Shown here piece after piece: positions 12,973 through 24,330 of a stretch of 64,000 bases of DNA; positions within the stretch are counted from its first letter, which is position 1, and each line of letters opens with the position of its first letter. The translations under genes and the position numbers were made by a program. The notes beneath the pieces were generated by a model, which was given only the letters and a program-made list of their open reading frames with translations, was not told the DNA's origin and did not search any database. The DNA comes from Gymnothorax reevesii (Eukaryota > Chordata > Actinopteri > Anguilliformes > Muraenidae): assembly GCA_029721435.1 (NCBI GenBank), contig CM056574.1, positions 29,001,001-29,065,000 of the forward strand. The letters run 5' to 3'.

Positions 12973-13121
12973 GTTGAACCAACCAGGGTTGATACGATCG
13001 CTAAAGAATGTGAGGTAGAAGCCTCTTGATAGTCTAGTCAGATGTCAACAATATGGCCGCATCAAAAGTTGATGACGCGGATTGAATACCATCAATACCG
13101 TACGGCGTAATGCTGCCCTCC

Positions 13122-13350
13122 ACAATTCATTCAAGACACTATTCAAATCTTCTCACCATTCGCATTCACACTCCTATGGGCAATTTAGTGTCTCCAATGA
13201 ACCTGACATGCATGTCTTTGGACTGTGGGAGGAAACCGGAGTACCCGGAGAAAACCGACGTGAACACGGGGAGAGCATGCAAACTCCGCACAGTAAGGCC
13301 CCCGGCCGGAATCAAACCCACGACCTTCTTGCTGTGAGACAACAGTGCCA
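13122..13350 (-). mobile_element. tRNA-derived SINE fragment (fish type)
   Basis: Read on the minus strand, it has the tRNA-like B box (GGGTTTGATTCC), then GGAGTTTGCATGCTCTCCCC, CTCCGGGTACTCCGG and CCTCCCACAGTCCAAAGACA, the hallmark order of a SINE ubiquitous in teleosts. The 5' end is truncated in the tRNA head (starts GGCACTGTTGTCTC). The 3' half is shortened before a GAATGAAT-type tail near 13122-13135. Confidence 0.75.
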
Positions 13351-14087
13351 AAAGTCGCTTATTTTTTTCCCCTCTTCCAACGGATCAACTTTGAGAGCTA
13401 ACTGTTCACTTTCGCCTGAGTATATCCTACCCCTTAGCAGGTGCCAGTGTAACAAAATATTTTTCTGGCCAATTGATGCATGAGCAGTAGGGGAGCAACA
13501 ACTTAAATTAAGACAGCAATGGCACTAGTGTGTGCTATCGTGTGAGGAAAATCCATATATTCAGACCTTCTGATCCCACACTGCACCTTGACACGTACAT
13601 TTGAGGTGTTGTTAACACAGCTGCAGTTTAGGCTGAGTGTGCTCATTAAATATAGCCCGTTCCCATAATTCAAATTTCTAAGATCATTACGTCAACTGCC
13701 CTCGTCCTTAATATGAAAATCCCCTTGACCTTTGGACATGGTCATTCAACTGGATAAGAATTTAATGTCTATAATCGGCTCTGTTTATAATCAAGTTGGA
13801 GCCCTTCTCATTGTCATTTGCCATCGTGGTGGTCTTTTTAATCACATTACAAAAATTGCATGAGATGACATATTGTGAAATTATATTTTCATGATCTTTC
13901 TGTGAAACTTACATTTGAAAAAAAATTCATCAGAAGATGTTTATTCACTAGCATGTATAAAATTCTTTGTTTTGAATTTGGCTTAGGTGAACATTGCTTA
14001 TTGTTAAGATTAAGGAAAGGCTGTATAGACACAGAAGAAATTAATGGAGGACAATGTAATGTTCTAGCAAAGATATACATACAAGGA

Positions 14088-14125
<38 letters not shown>

Positions 14126-14541
14126 CGCGCGCACGCGCCTTTTCCTCCTTATTTCATTAGTCAGTGTGCAGATTAAAGCCATAGATTTCAAGTATGGCAT
14201 TAGTATTTAGAATTCTTTCATTTTTAGAGTGGTCACAATCAATCAATCAATCACAATCAATCCTCCCTTTTGGCTTAAAGATCAAAGCAAAACCATCAGA
14301 ATTAACAAGAACATTGTATGGCAAAATCAAGTATTTGTGACAGAAAGAGCTTACTTATGAATGCTCAGATGCATAACAAAATGCATAAAAACTGTTAAAG
14401 GTGGTGGTGGGTGGGGGGGGTTGCCATGAAACATAATCATCCGTATGGTTCTGGAACATTATGAAATGGACAGAAGAGACATTGATCAACATTAACCGCA
14501 ATTATGGAGTTAGAAGAGTTTGAGGCAGGGAAGATATGACT
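13351..14541. other. no gene recognised
   Basis: Unique-looking sequence containing a (TG)n/(CG)n alternating tract (14087-14138) and short (CAAT)n and poly(G) runs near 14238-14420. Confidence 0.5.
14087..14138. repeat. 52-bp alternating purine-pyrimidine tract
   Basis: (TG)n followed without a break by TATATGCGCGCGCACGCGC. Strict purine-pyrimidine alternation runs through the whole tract, including a CG-rich end, which is the classic composition for Z-DNA. Confidence 0.8.
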
Positions 14542-14599
14542 CATGATCCAAAGTGTGCCAACTCATCTGTCATGATCCAAAGTGTGCTAACTCATCTGT
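14542..14599. repeat. 29-bp tandem duplication
   Basis: Two adjacent 29-bp units starting CATGATCCAAAGTGTGCYAA; 28 of 29 bases agree. The duplication lies at the start of the Tc1 transposase remnant and repeats its DPKC-coding bases. Confidence 0.85.
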
Positions 14600-14863
14600 T
14601 GTACATGATGAAGGTAGTGTTATGGCACGGGAGTGCATGGCTGCCAACAGACCTGGTCCCCATCTTTTTATTGATCATGCGACTGTAAAGAATGGCACAA
14701 ATTATCTGCTCACCCAGCTGAATGTTTCAAAACTCAGGGGATGGCTGGCGCTTCACAGTACAGATAATGATCCGAAACCTTCAGCATAAGCACTGTATGA
14801 CTTCTTTGAGACAATGATGTGGAGTGTTATCCAAAGCCCAAGTTAATCAGCAGACCTGAATCA
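14571..14863 (+). pseudogene. Tc1-like transposase remnant
   Basis: One reading frame encodes DPKCANSSVV, then GSVMARECMAANRPGP-LFID, SKLRGW, TDNDPKPSA, stop, then DFFETMMWSVIQSPS, stop, SADLN. This follows the Tc1 transposase order GGSVMVWGCMAA...DNDPKHTA...W-V--WPSQSPDLNP. DND-PK includes the second catalytic Asp of the DD34E triad; the segment ends before the final Glu. Two in-frame stops (first at 14787-14789) and missing N- and C-terminal parts make it a dead fragment. No Tc1 inverted repeats or TA duplications were located. Confidence 0.75.
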
Positions 14864-15096
14864 TAAATATAAAAACTGGAGTCAAAAATACAAACAAGGT
14901 AATTTCAATTAAGAAAGTCCAATAAATGACTTAAAGATAATCATATCACAGATTGCAGAGCGTACAGATTCAACAGGAAGATTTTGTATTTGAGGAGCAT
15001 CTGCCCGGAGCCACAGCAGGATAAACCCCCCCCCTTGAGTCCAGAGACCGATGGTGGTGGTGGATAAAGCTGCTGGCTGACAGGCTGATGATGTAG

Positions 15097-15690
15097 ATTC
15101 AGATTCAGAAAACTTTATTGATCCTAGGATGGGCAATTCATTTGCAGCTTTCCAGCGTCTCAATCACACAGACAACATTCATATAAAACATGTATCAAAC
15201 ACTCAATCAATAGACAATGGGGGTAAGTGAAGAAAATAAATAAGTAGATGGCTTCAGATTAAAATACCTACATTACAATAGTAAGATACATACAAAATAA
15301 AAAATGTGATAGATGGACATGTTACATCTCTCCATGCACTACCCTGTGCAAAAGCGATGCAAACTTACCAGTGGATACCACTAGAATTTAGGCATCTTAT
15401 AGCCGAGGGAATAAAGCTGTTCAAGTAGCGATTAGTTCTCCCCAGGGGAGCAGGATAGCGTCGACCAGAGGGCATCTCCTTGAACTTGAGAGCCAGAGCG
15501 TGGTGAGGAAAGGTGAAGCTGATGAATCTGCAAAGATTGTGGAGGGGTGATGGGCAGAGGGAGGGTCTGCACATCAGTGGCCTGAACATACTAAAGGGAG
15601 AGAGAATTATATTAAAAAAGACAGCAGCGAGATGATCCGCTAGCAACATAGGCGTGTTTCGGAGGTATTCGATAGATGTGACCAACTGAC
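15097..15690 (-). mobile_element. LINE 3' end (C-terminal ORF remnant, 3' UTR and tail)
   Basis: On the minus strand an open frame (15685-15365) ends in RYPAPLGRTNRYLNSFIPSA, the R-tNR--NSFIPsAI--LN ending seen in C termini of L2/Rex1/RTE-like fish LINE reverse transcriptases. It is followed by an AT-rich 3' UTR and a terminus AATAAAGTTTTCTGAATC with a short TCTGAA repeat (15097-15123). The element is 5' truncated. The clade cannot be fixed from this piece. Confidence 0.55.
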
Positions 15691-17252
15691 ATTTTTGAGA
15701 CCTATAATTTTGAGATGGGCTATGTATACAAATGTTAATAAATCATACAAGCTTCATACAATATTTTTGAAAATCCAAAGTCTGCATGTCGAGCATATCT
15801 TGGTTGTTTCATTTCTAAATTATCAAAATGAAAACTGTTTCATAGCCCAAATAGCCCATAGCCTTTATTGACTTCTCTGCATGTACAGACACTTTGAGAT
15901 CGTAAATTAAGGATGTCAGGCGTCTATAACAGTCACATTTACCAAAGCGCATACACTTGCTCTCAACCAAAGACATAATAAACATATACTTGATAGTTAT
16001 GCCTTCAGAAGTGACAGCAAAGTGATACAGCACCGCACTCTACTCTCGCTCATTCAGCTGGAAAAATCCTAGTTTTGAAATAATCTTTCCCAAAAGGCCT
16101 ATTGTACCCGTGGCAATACTCGAATAAATGCAGAAATGCATGCAAACTTTGATTAGAATCTGATTCAAGGTAAAAAAAAAAAAAAAACAGTGATGCATAT
16201 CATGTTGTTGCTGTAACAATGTACCATAGGTCTTCCAGCAGAATATAATGTGAAAAAAATGAGTTTTAGTACTTGAGTCATGTATTCGCTCTCATCTCAT
16301 CATCCTATGAGCTGACAGCTGGCTCAGCTCTTCTCCCTATCTGCCCGAAGAGGGTTTGAATCAAAGCGCAGATAGCCTTTCATTTATACTAACAAGTCTC
16401 TTTAGATTTTCGGACCACTCTGGTTCTCAATTTTTCTGGATCAAGGGAAAAAGCGGTTTTTCAATTGGGTTGCAAGTCAGTGGAATTCTGCTCGTGAGCT
16501 AAGTTGCGGGGCCAAATTCCATTAATTCTATTTTTTTTTTTTTTGATGCTTCAATGGGAAGGAAGGATTATTGAACCCAATCTGAATCTACCACAGGCCA
16601 GTCTGACTGAGCTCTGCTCTGTGGCCAGAAGTTAATTTAGTTTTGCCAGGAAAAACATCTCCAAATGGGAAACATCTTGGGTAAGGATAGGGAAGATAGG
16701 GAAAACTGAAGCCTGAATATACTTGTATTTTTGATAAATCGACAGCAGCCAGGAAACACAAGCTTGAAGAGAGGGTAGAGCCGCACACGTATTGCAGTGT
16801 GTACCGATATCCTCCTGATGCCTGTTAAAGACTCCAAATGACTGCTCTGATTTATTTATTTATTTGTTTTTCCTGTGGAGTGCAAGTGTCAGGGTGCTTA
16901 TTTTACTGGAACGAATGAACACCTGCTCCATTCACTCCTGGCTGCCCCAGATACAAGCCTGACATTTATATTCATAACCCACTTTTCATGTGCCTCAGAT
17001 CATTGTTGAGAGATTTATATCGCATCAGGGAATTTTAGGGAAAAAGAACATGGTATGAGGGAGAGACCAGTGCCATGGGTGAATTTGTCACTATGATACC
17101 AAAGACCAGCAAGGTTTTTCAAAAGGAATGTATTAAAATGATAATTGGCAAATACTGTCTGTGTGTCTGTGTGTGTGGAGAGAGTGTGTTCGAATATGTG
17201 TGTGCAGCCTGTCTGTGTCTGTGTGTGTCCTCTTGAGTGGGGAGTTTGTGTT

Positions 17253-17290
<38 letters not shown>

Positions 17291-20200
17291 GCGGGGAGGG
17301 GGGTGAGTATGAGGAAGAGTGTGTGCGCGCATCTGTGAGAGAGAGACAAACTTCATTGGGATTTGGTGGAGTGGAGAGCAGGAACTGAAACTTATCTGCA
17401 CATCAGTATTACGGCAGCAGGTGAGCTGCCTTTGGATATCGGTGCTCGCTGTTCGCTTCTCGCGTTTCTCCTAATAACATTTTCAGTCCAAGATTCCAGG
17501 TCCATCACACATATGCAAATGAAGGTTTCATTTCTGGGATCACATGGTGGGAACAGACAAACATTTGTGAAATTTGGAGGGCCAGGACAAAAAAAAAAAA
17601 AAAAAGTAACTTGTAAGAGCGGGCTCTAAAAATTTTACATTTTTACTTGAATTTGCTTCTGCTTCCATATGAACACTGCTCCATTGTCTGGTCTGTTAAT
17701 TCTTGTGGAACATTCTCCTCAGTTTTTTTCCCCCTCATTTACATCAATAATGTTGTCACTAATTTCGAAAGCTTGAGTTCAGTTTACAAAACATTAGATG
17801 CAATCCTCAGAATGGTCAGTGCTTACAACACAGCAACTCCTCAGAGTTTATAATGCTGTAATTTGTATTCATATATTTGAAGAAAGCTAGCATCTCTGTA
17901 TTATTGGTTCAAACAACTATTTGATCATTAGTTGGTACATGTAAGCTCAGAACACGCACACGCAAGATACCAATAGCATTGCTGTTCTTAGGTCTTTTAC
18001 ACATTATCCGATCGTGTGAAACATGGTTCTCATTTTCAAGAAAACCAATGGTTTACATCTTGAGAAAAACCCTTTGCATTTACTCTCATGGAGTTTTTTC
18101 ATGATATTTTGACTTTTACACTGAGCTCTGGGGATAATTCAGTTTTGAGAATGTACCGAATGGTTCATTTGGTCACAAGCAGTTTTTGCAATTTCTCTGA
18201 TGTTCTTGTTTTGACTTTTCAGTCTAATGTTGACTACTTATTGGACTTATTGGATCACTTAGTTGATGGTGAAATAACTCTTGGTCCTAAGAAAGGGAGA
18301 TCCACGTTTAAAGTGTTGTTCTAATTCTTTCACTGTTCACCAAATTTGCATGCAAGAATCCTAAAGCCAGAATTTGAGCTCATATTCACTGCTCAACTTC
18401 AACTGCAAAGGGCTGCGATTGACAAATGAAATACCAATAACTTTGTCAGTCTTAATATTTACAGCCCTGACTGAGTGAATGTGTGTCTGTATTTCTGCAA
18501 GAGCGTGTCACAAAAAAGGGCAACTCAAGGGAGGTTGACTAGGTAGAATAAAACGCGTCTCCCAGTCCAGTTAGAATAGGTTCCCTCATAGCTGGGAGAC
18601 TCATATGCTCAGAAACTATGCTCAGAGATATCAGACAATAGAATTTATCTGTGCTGTCAACCCACACATGTACTCCCAATGTTCTTCAAGGCAGAACGCT
18701 ATTCTAGGGTTCAAAAGGTTCAAATGAGTGTCACGTTGTATATCACACTCTTTTTGCACAACAGACTCCCGAACTGGTGACATTCCAGGCACACAGCTAC
18801 AAAAACTAATTTCAAAATGAATAATTCAAAGACAGCCATACGCTTATTAATATGTTTAATGACAAAACATAATGAAGGAACAACCTATTTGGGAGCCAAG
18901 AGATTCCAAGCAGTCTTTAATTTGATCAGTTAAACCTTTTCCATTCCTCTTTTGCATAGCCCATTTGTAATATAGCACCATAAGCACTCTGGTATCATAA
19001 AACTTTTATTCTTCATGGCATGCGTGGCATAGATAATGTCATTAAAGAGGGTAAATAATCACTTGAAACATGAAAAGCACCCAATTAAAAACATGAACAG
19101 CTTGAGTCAGTAATTGCGGTTGGAAGAAAAACTAGCATAAATAGGGGTCCCCTGGGGCCAAAGTGGAAAACCACCATTTCAGAAAATTGCCCAGAATTTA
19201 CCATTTTGTACTGCATATTTAGAGTCATGCTTAAAAAAATAACAAATGTTTCATCAGAGATGGTGAATGAATCGATCATTTCTAGCCCTTGGTGTGTTGC
19301 CTAGCTACTTCATGGATGAGTTGTGGAATCTAAGTGTTGCAATCATCCTCCGAAAAATGCTGAAAAAAACTGAGTAATTAAAAGTTAATTGCCTTGCATC
19401 AAGATGCATGTCACTACATTTTCCCCAAAACTTTGAGAGCTTTACAAATAAGTAATTTGTTTAGCCAGTCTTTTCAGGAAGCCAGAATGACAATGAATGA
19501 CTATTCTCCTCCAGAGGGTATGACATCTGTTTTATAATAATATGCAGCCTATAGGGTGTAATGTGATCGCAGACCATCTCATAGAAAGGCATACAGCGTA
19601 GGGTGTCCAGAGGCTACTGACTGAATTACGGTATTGTGTGTATAATAGGAAATTAAAGGGGCACTGATACATCTGTAGACTGATTCTTAAGGTCTGTAGG
19701 GTCCTGAGGATACAGCCTTCCCTGTAGCACATCATGTTGAGTGTAACCTGATAACAGGCTGCCAGGTAGTGTGATACCTATAAATTAGCAATAAACGACA
19801 ATGTGGAGTTCAAAGCAGGGACTTAGACATAGATGAAGGTGTAGGTGGAAGTTGTGGATCAAAGCATATATTTTAGTTTGTGTTTGAAATAATTTACTTC
19901 GTTTATAAATAAATAAAAATCATGAACCGGCCATCCATCATGCTTTTGGCTGAGATGCCTATCTGCTTGAATGACCTTATGTTCAGAAAGATTTCAGAGG
20001 ATTAAGAATCTATTTATCTTCAATTAGGTAATTACTTAACCATTTTGCAACATGACGATAGTTCACGGATAAACAGTAGCTGGTGGATGATCTGATCAGG
20101 TGTAAAAATATTCATGGGCCTGGAGGGGGGGGAAAGCTACCTCACTTCATCTGCCAGCTTTTATACTCTGGAAGTATTGAAAATATTTCTGTGATTGCTG

Positions 20201-20635
20201 ATTGACTGGACTGTACCCTGTTCACATAAATAGCAAGCTTACAGTTTGTTTAGACCTGGCATTTTGATATATTGCATCAGAACTAATGAACAAAACCAGG
20301 CAAACTTTTTCTCAGATTTTCCAGCACAAATTATATTGAGAAAGTAATGTATCATTCATCAGCTCTGCTATACACTGTACATACATATCCTTCATTACAC
20401 TGCAAATCAACCCTGTTTCTCAATCCTGGCCCTGGAGACCTGCTATGTGTGCAGCTCAAAACAATCCTCTTGATCAAAGCCAACTGAAATTGTGTTATTC
20501 AATTTATTTTAATCACATCCAAGTCTGGCTTTCTTCCATTTGCTGTCAGTAAACTCTATTGTGGACTGATGACCGGTATTTTACATGCTGTCAAAACCTG
20601 GGGCTCACACGTATTTCAACATTAAAGAGGAATAA
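15691..20635. other. no gene recognised; microsatellites only
   Basis: A 5-kb AT-rich stretch with oligo(A) near 16171-16187 and 17590-17606 and the GT repeat at 17256-17287. The small open frames on both strands carry no recognisable motifs; several merely translate the GT repeat. Confidence 0.5.
17256..17287. repeat. (GT)n microsatellite
   Basis: Uninterrupted GT dinucleotides, preceded by a looser GT-rich stretch from about 17155. It explains the His/Thr-rich open frames on the opposite strand. Confidence 0.9.
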
Positions 20636-20830
20636 CATACAGACAGGTTGATAAGTATTCGGGCAGTGAGACAATTTTCATCATTTTACCTTTGTACTCC
20701 AACACGATTGATTTGAAACTACTTCATTTTGGCTTTGTACGGCACCATGATTGATTTGAAATGAATAATGAATCAATCAAGCACTTCAAGGATAGACTTT
20801 CAGCTCTGATTTAAGAATTTTGCCATAAAT
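20636..20830. mobile_element. possible Tc1/mariner non-autonomous remnant
   Basis: The sequence CAGGTTGATAAGTATTCGGG, followed by a segment reading roughly like TTTGTACTCCAACACGATTG ATTTGAAATGA, resembles the end of a mariner-type MITE common in fish ('...AAGTATT-GG-CAGTGA...'). A partial internal repeat of the TTTGTAC...GATTGATTTGAAA block is visible (20692-20722 and 20734-20763). No opposite terminus was found. Confidence 0.35.
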
Positions 20831-21124
20831 AATATGGAAATGGCCTTCTTGTGCCCCCACCCCAATACCCCACCTTCCCCATGTTTCAGTGGCTCAATGC
20901 AATTGGTAAAAAGAACATATTCATAGCTCAAAGACTCATTTTTAATACCTGGTTATAAATCCTGAGCACTTGATGACTGCCTGGAGTCTGCAAGCCTTAA
21001 TTAAATTGTAAGTGCATTGTGCAGTAGGAGGTTTGCACTCATCTAGGAAATATGCTACAATATTGCACCAGACAATATAATAATTTTATTTAACCAAATA
21101 AAGTGTTTATCTTTCGAAGGCAGT

Positions 21125-22373
21125 CAGGGTTCGAAATTAACTTTTTTGCTCGGTAGCGCTGCGCTCCCAAGTTCAAAAAGTTAGGAGCGCAAGCCAAAAT
21201 TCAGGAGCGCACACACCGGAATCTCAGAAGCAGCAATATATATTTTTTTTAATGTTAAGAACACTACAATATATCACTCCACATTAACAATACAACTGTC
21301 TCCAACAAATGACAGTTATTAAACAATGACAGTCTTATGTCATTGATTAACAAAGGTTTCCGCTACATTGGCTTTATGCCATATCTGGAGGACAGGATTT
21401 AAAATAGGGTCTCCTTGCTCTCTGCCCTTCCATCCATCTCTTCACTGCCTATGAGGCATCAAATATGTCCAGAGGACCCTCCACACTGATCCCAATCAAA
21501 TCTACAACTGTGTTAGGGTTAAATGCAGACCTGATGTAAGGTCATAAAGTTCTTGTTTTCGCCTCAATATTGCAATATAAATCAGTCCACAGAGGTAACT
21601 TTGCTATTTGTAACTTATTATAGTATAAGCAGATGTTATGATGAGTTGGATATGTTTGTACTAAGTTACAGCATGCCACACGCCACTGTCATCTAATTTG
21701 TACTTTTTTTAGGAAAACGTTGCATGTACATGCAAATAGGCCTATATAAACGTTTACTGGTATAAAGATGCGCTGAAAAAAATATGTGTTTATGATTTTT
21801 CCATTTATCTTTTTTTGAAGATATGAGCGGAGTGCGCTCCATTCTTATACCGGTGCGCACGGCTGCGGTATGTCCACTAGATTCATGCACTGCTCTCAGT
21901 GCTGTGGCTCATACGCCCATCTCTATTTAAGCTGCAGCAGCAGTTGGCATGCCTACTGACTGCCAAATGTACCCGAAAAGAGGCGTTTAATTGGGAAAAA
22001 AGCGGTTGCACAGGTGCGACTATTTGAATTCAAAAGTCATAGTTTTAAATTTGGTCGCATATGTAACAAAACAGCATATGCGCATAGGGCGGCACGGTTT
22101 TCTCCGGGTACTCCGGTTTCCTCCCACAGTCCAAAGACATGCATATCAGGTTAACTGGAGATGCTTAATTGCCCAAAGGTTTGAGCGTGAGAGTGAATGG
22201 TCTGTGAATGGTGTGTACGCCCAGCGATGGATAGGCAAGCTGTCCAGGGTGCGTCCCTGCCTTTGCCCGTAGCTAGCTGGGATAGGCTCTAGCTCGCCCC
22301 GAGACCCTAGTGAGGAATAAGCGGTTATATGAAATGAATGAATGTAACAAAACGCTCGCAATTTCGAGCCCTG
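21125..22373. mobile_element. non-autonomous hAT element with a nested SINE
   Basis: Ends are CAGGGTTCGAAATT (left) and AATTTCGAGCCCTG (right), a 14-bp inverted repeat with one mismatch of hAT type. Removing the SINE at 22073-22341 leaves about 0.98 kb. The interior around 21540-21660, read in reverse, is similar to 48280-48370 in another hAT copy of this window (shared block near TATTGCAATATNNAGGCGAAAAC), so the two belong to related families. Flanking 8-mers do not match, so the target duplication has decayed or an end is displaced. Confidence 0.6.
22073..22341 (+). mobile_element. tRNA-derived SINE with internal deletion, 12-bp target duplication
   Basis: GGGCGGCACGG (the 5' start of the fish SINE) is joined directly to TTTTCTCCGGGTACTCCGG, so most of the tRNA-like head is missing. 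The body then continues (CCTCCCACAGTCCAAAGACA, CCAGGGTGCGTCCCTGCC, GCTGGGATAGGCTC) to a GAATGAATG tail. The direct repeat ATGTAACAAAAC flanks it perfectly at 22061-22072 and 22342-22353, showing target-primed insertion into the hAT copy. Confidence 0.85.
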
Positions 22374-22593
22374 GCCATGCACTTAACACTTGACTCAGAA
22401 ATTCACCCAAACTGTAGTATGTTCAGCCTCCTGCACAACAATTTGATTCAGATCCCTGACTCACACACGAATTTGAACTCCCAGGTCTAGGAGTGTTATC
22501 TTCAATATATTCATACACAGCACTGTAGACTCATTATTTGACATGAATGTGGCGGTAGAATTGTTCTGTCACTTCAAAGAAAACCAATTATGC

Positions 22594-22777
22594 CAGGACT
22601 CCTCAAATCACGGTCCTCGAGGCCCGAGAACTGCTGGTTTTCCACCCTCCCTTTACCTGGGAGTCAGGTGAGCTGACAATCTGGCCAATCAGCAGCATGA
22701 AATGTTCACTTAATTGCCTGGAAGGAAGGAAAACCAGGACTGTATTTGGAGTCAAGGGCTGGATTTGAAGAGGCCTG
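22594..22777. mobile_element. hAT-type MITE (184 bp)
   Basis: Inverted termini CAGGACTCCTCAAATCACGG and, from the right, CAGGCCTCTTCAAATCCAGC. The 8-bp flanks AATTATGC (22586-22593) and AATGAAGC (22778-22785) agree at 6 of 8 positions, consistent with an aged hAT target duplication. Confidence 0.75.
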
Positions 22778-24114
22778 AATGAAGCATTCAGTCTTTTAGA
22801 AATGAGTATTAGAGAGCACTCACATTTTGTTTCAGAGAAATCTTTCCAAATCTGTGTGGCAGACCTCTTACATTTATTGTCCATAAAAATAAAAGCATTC
22901 CCCTACTACTTAAGATGACAATGACTGTAAGTGCCTCTTTACATTTGGGAAACGATTCAGTGACTGGCTTGAGTGTTAATGCCTGCATTAGTGTTTTAGA
23001 CTTCCCAAATTTCAGCGTCAGTTGCCCTGCATTATTTTACTTCTGCATTATCCAGCAGTAATATAATTCTCCAGCTGTCCAAAAGCCTATTATCTTATTT
23101 TTCAATGCACAACAAGAAAATCATTCCTTACCTGTCCAAGAAGTTATTATTTTAGCTCGATGCAACAATAAAATCATCCCTACTGGTGAAAGAAACCCAT
23201 TACTGAAAATGAAAAGCTAGGTCCACTGTTGCTTGTGAGAGCAAAGTCATCATTCATTTTCCAAAAGATGAGCTTTTGGTATACATCTGTGCCTGAACTG
23301 TTGCCATTTACATAACAGACTCAAGGCACAAATGAGCTGTGAGCTAAAGCCAATTGTTTATTTTTTACGCGAGCATTGTGAATTTGATGCACATTTAATG
23401 AATTGAGTTGGGCCCTAACTGAATTCACCAATTCAACTGGACACTTAGGCCTACAGCTTACAGCATGGAAATGACACTGATTTTTGTTTTGCCAGAGAAA
23501 AGAGTCGCTCAACAGTGCAGTGCAGGATTCTCCATCACTGATCGGCCTCGTGGATAATATCGCAGTTAGTGGAACTACTGGCTTGGCCTTCATTGCACTT
23601 TGGAATAAAAGCTCGTGTTCAAGCATGCTTAGCACTGGGATCTACAGTAGTGTGCAGGCAATGAGAACAAATGAAGACCACAATGGAAAAATGATCAGTC
23701 ACATTTTCACGCTATGCAGAAATTATGAATTTAAAATTCAAAATGATCTTAGAAACAAAGCTCTGAAAAAATATGCAGAAATAAAATAATATATAAAATA
23801 AACAAAAATGCTAAATTTGGTCTCTGATCATTTTTCCTTTGTGGTCTACAAATATATTGAGATTAAATATAGGTAATAAACTAAAACACTGAAAACAAGA
23901 ATTTTTTTTATCACAATTGAAAGGTGCCGCAATTTTTTTTTTATTCTATTGCATAGCATGAATGCATGTTTGAAGGCTCATTCCATTATTATCGATGCAA
24001 AAAAAATTTTGTTTAAATTGGTTTGATGCAACATTATTCTGCAAAATTACCTCTGATGGTCAGTTGTTTCAGAAGGTGACATGAACTTTGAGAAGTGTCA
24101 TCATGTAAAACACG
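22778..24114. other. no gene recognised
   Basis: AT-rich sequence; an open frame at 23484-23789 (plus) has no recognisable domain. Confidence 0.5.
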
Positions 24115-24330
24115 ATGGCACGACGGAAGGAGTTCTCTCAGATTCTTCGTAGCTGCATTGTGGCCTTACATGACACTGGTTTGTCACTTGGAAAAATTTC
24201 TGAAGACGATAAAGAGATTGGGCTGTTCCTTGAATTGACACAACATAGAGGATGCCTAAAGCCAAGCTATTCTTCTTGTTCTCATCTTCGATGTTTGAAC
24301 TCACTGCTGTCTCGATCATCTATTTGTTAA
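24115..24330 (+). pseudogene. possible N-terminal Tc1-type transposase remnant
   Basis: The open frame begins MARRKEFSQILRSCIVALHD then TGLSLGKIS. This fits the start of Tc1-like transposases (basic residues, 'E-S--LR--IV-LH-SG-SL-KIS', a helix-turn-helix of the paired-like domain). After about residue 29 the similarity stops and the frame is unremarkable to its stop. The match is short, so chance similarity is possible. Confidence 0.4.

Larger units (their letters stand above)
11918..13098. mobile_element. internally deleted DNA transposon with YqaJ- and THAP-protein remnants (ISL2EU/IS4EU-like)
   Basis: Inverted repeats of 57 bp (11918-11974 and 13042-13098) match at about 51 of 57 positions and start with GTATTGATGGTATTC. 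Just inside the left repeat, a plus-strand ATG opens a 59-codon segment like the start of YqaJ-domain proteins. Just inside the right repeat, a minus-strand ATG opens a THAP zinc finger ending at a splice donor. Two convergent genes, one THAP-bearing transposase and one YqaJ nuclease, is to my knowledge the layout of ISL2EU/IS4EU elements. The middle (about 12251-12490) is replaced by a large inverted repeat. P or Kolobok elements also carry THAP domains and are alternatives. I see no convincing target duplication. Confidence 0.6.

Noticed and set aside
13122..13350. tRNA gene suggested by the B-box-like sequence
   Set aside because: Only a SINE head: no complete cloverleaf, and the A-box half is truncated.
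17015..17401. 128-codon minus-strand frame rich in His and Thr
   Set aside because: It is the translation of the GT microsatellite, not a protein gene. The same holds for 13889-14200.
18557..18600. Hairpin GTCTCCCAG ... CTGGGAGAC as a small RNA candidate
   Set aside because: Nine pairs around a 26-base loop is too short for a miRNA precursor and is expected by chance in 64 kb.
21125..22373. TGATAACCG/GATAAGCGG-like words read as a CRISPR or phage-type array
   Set aside because: No regularly spaced repeats exist; the sequence is SINE inside hAT in a vertebrate genome.
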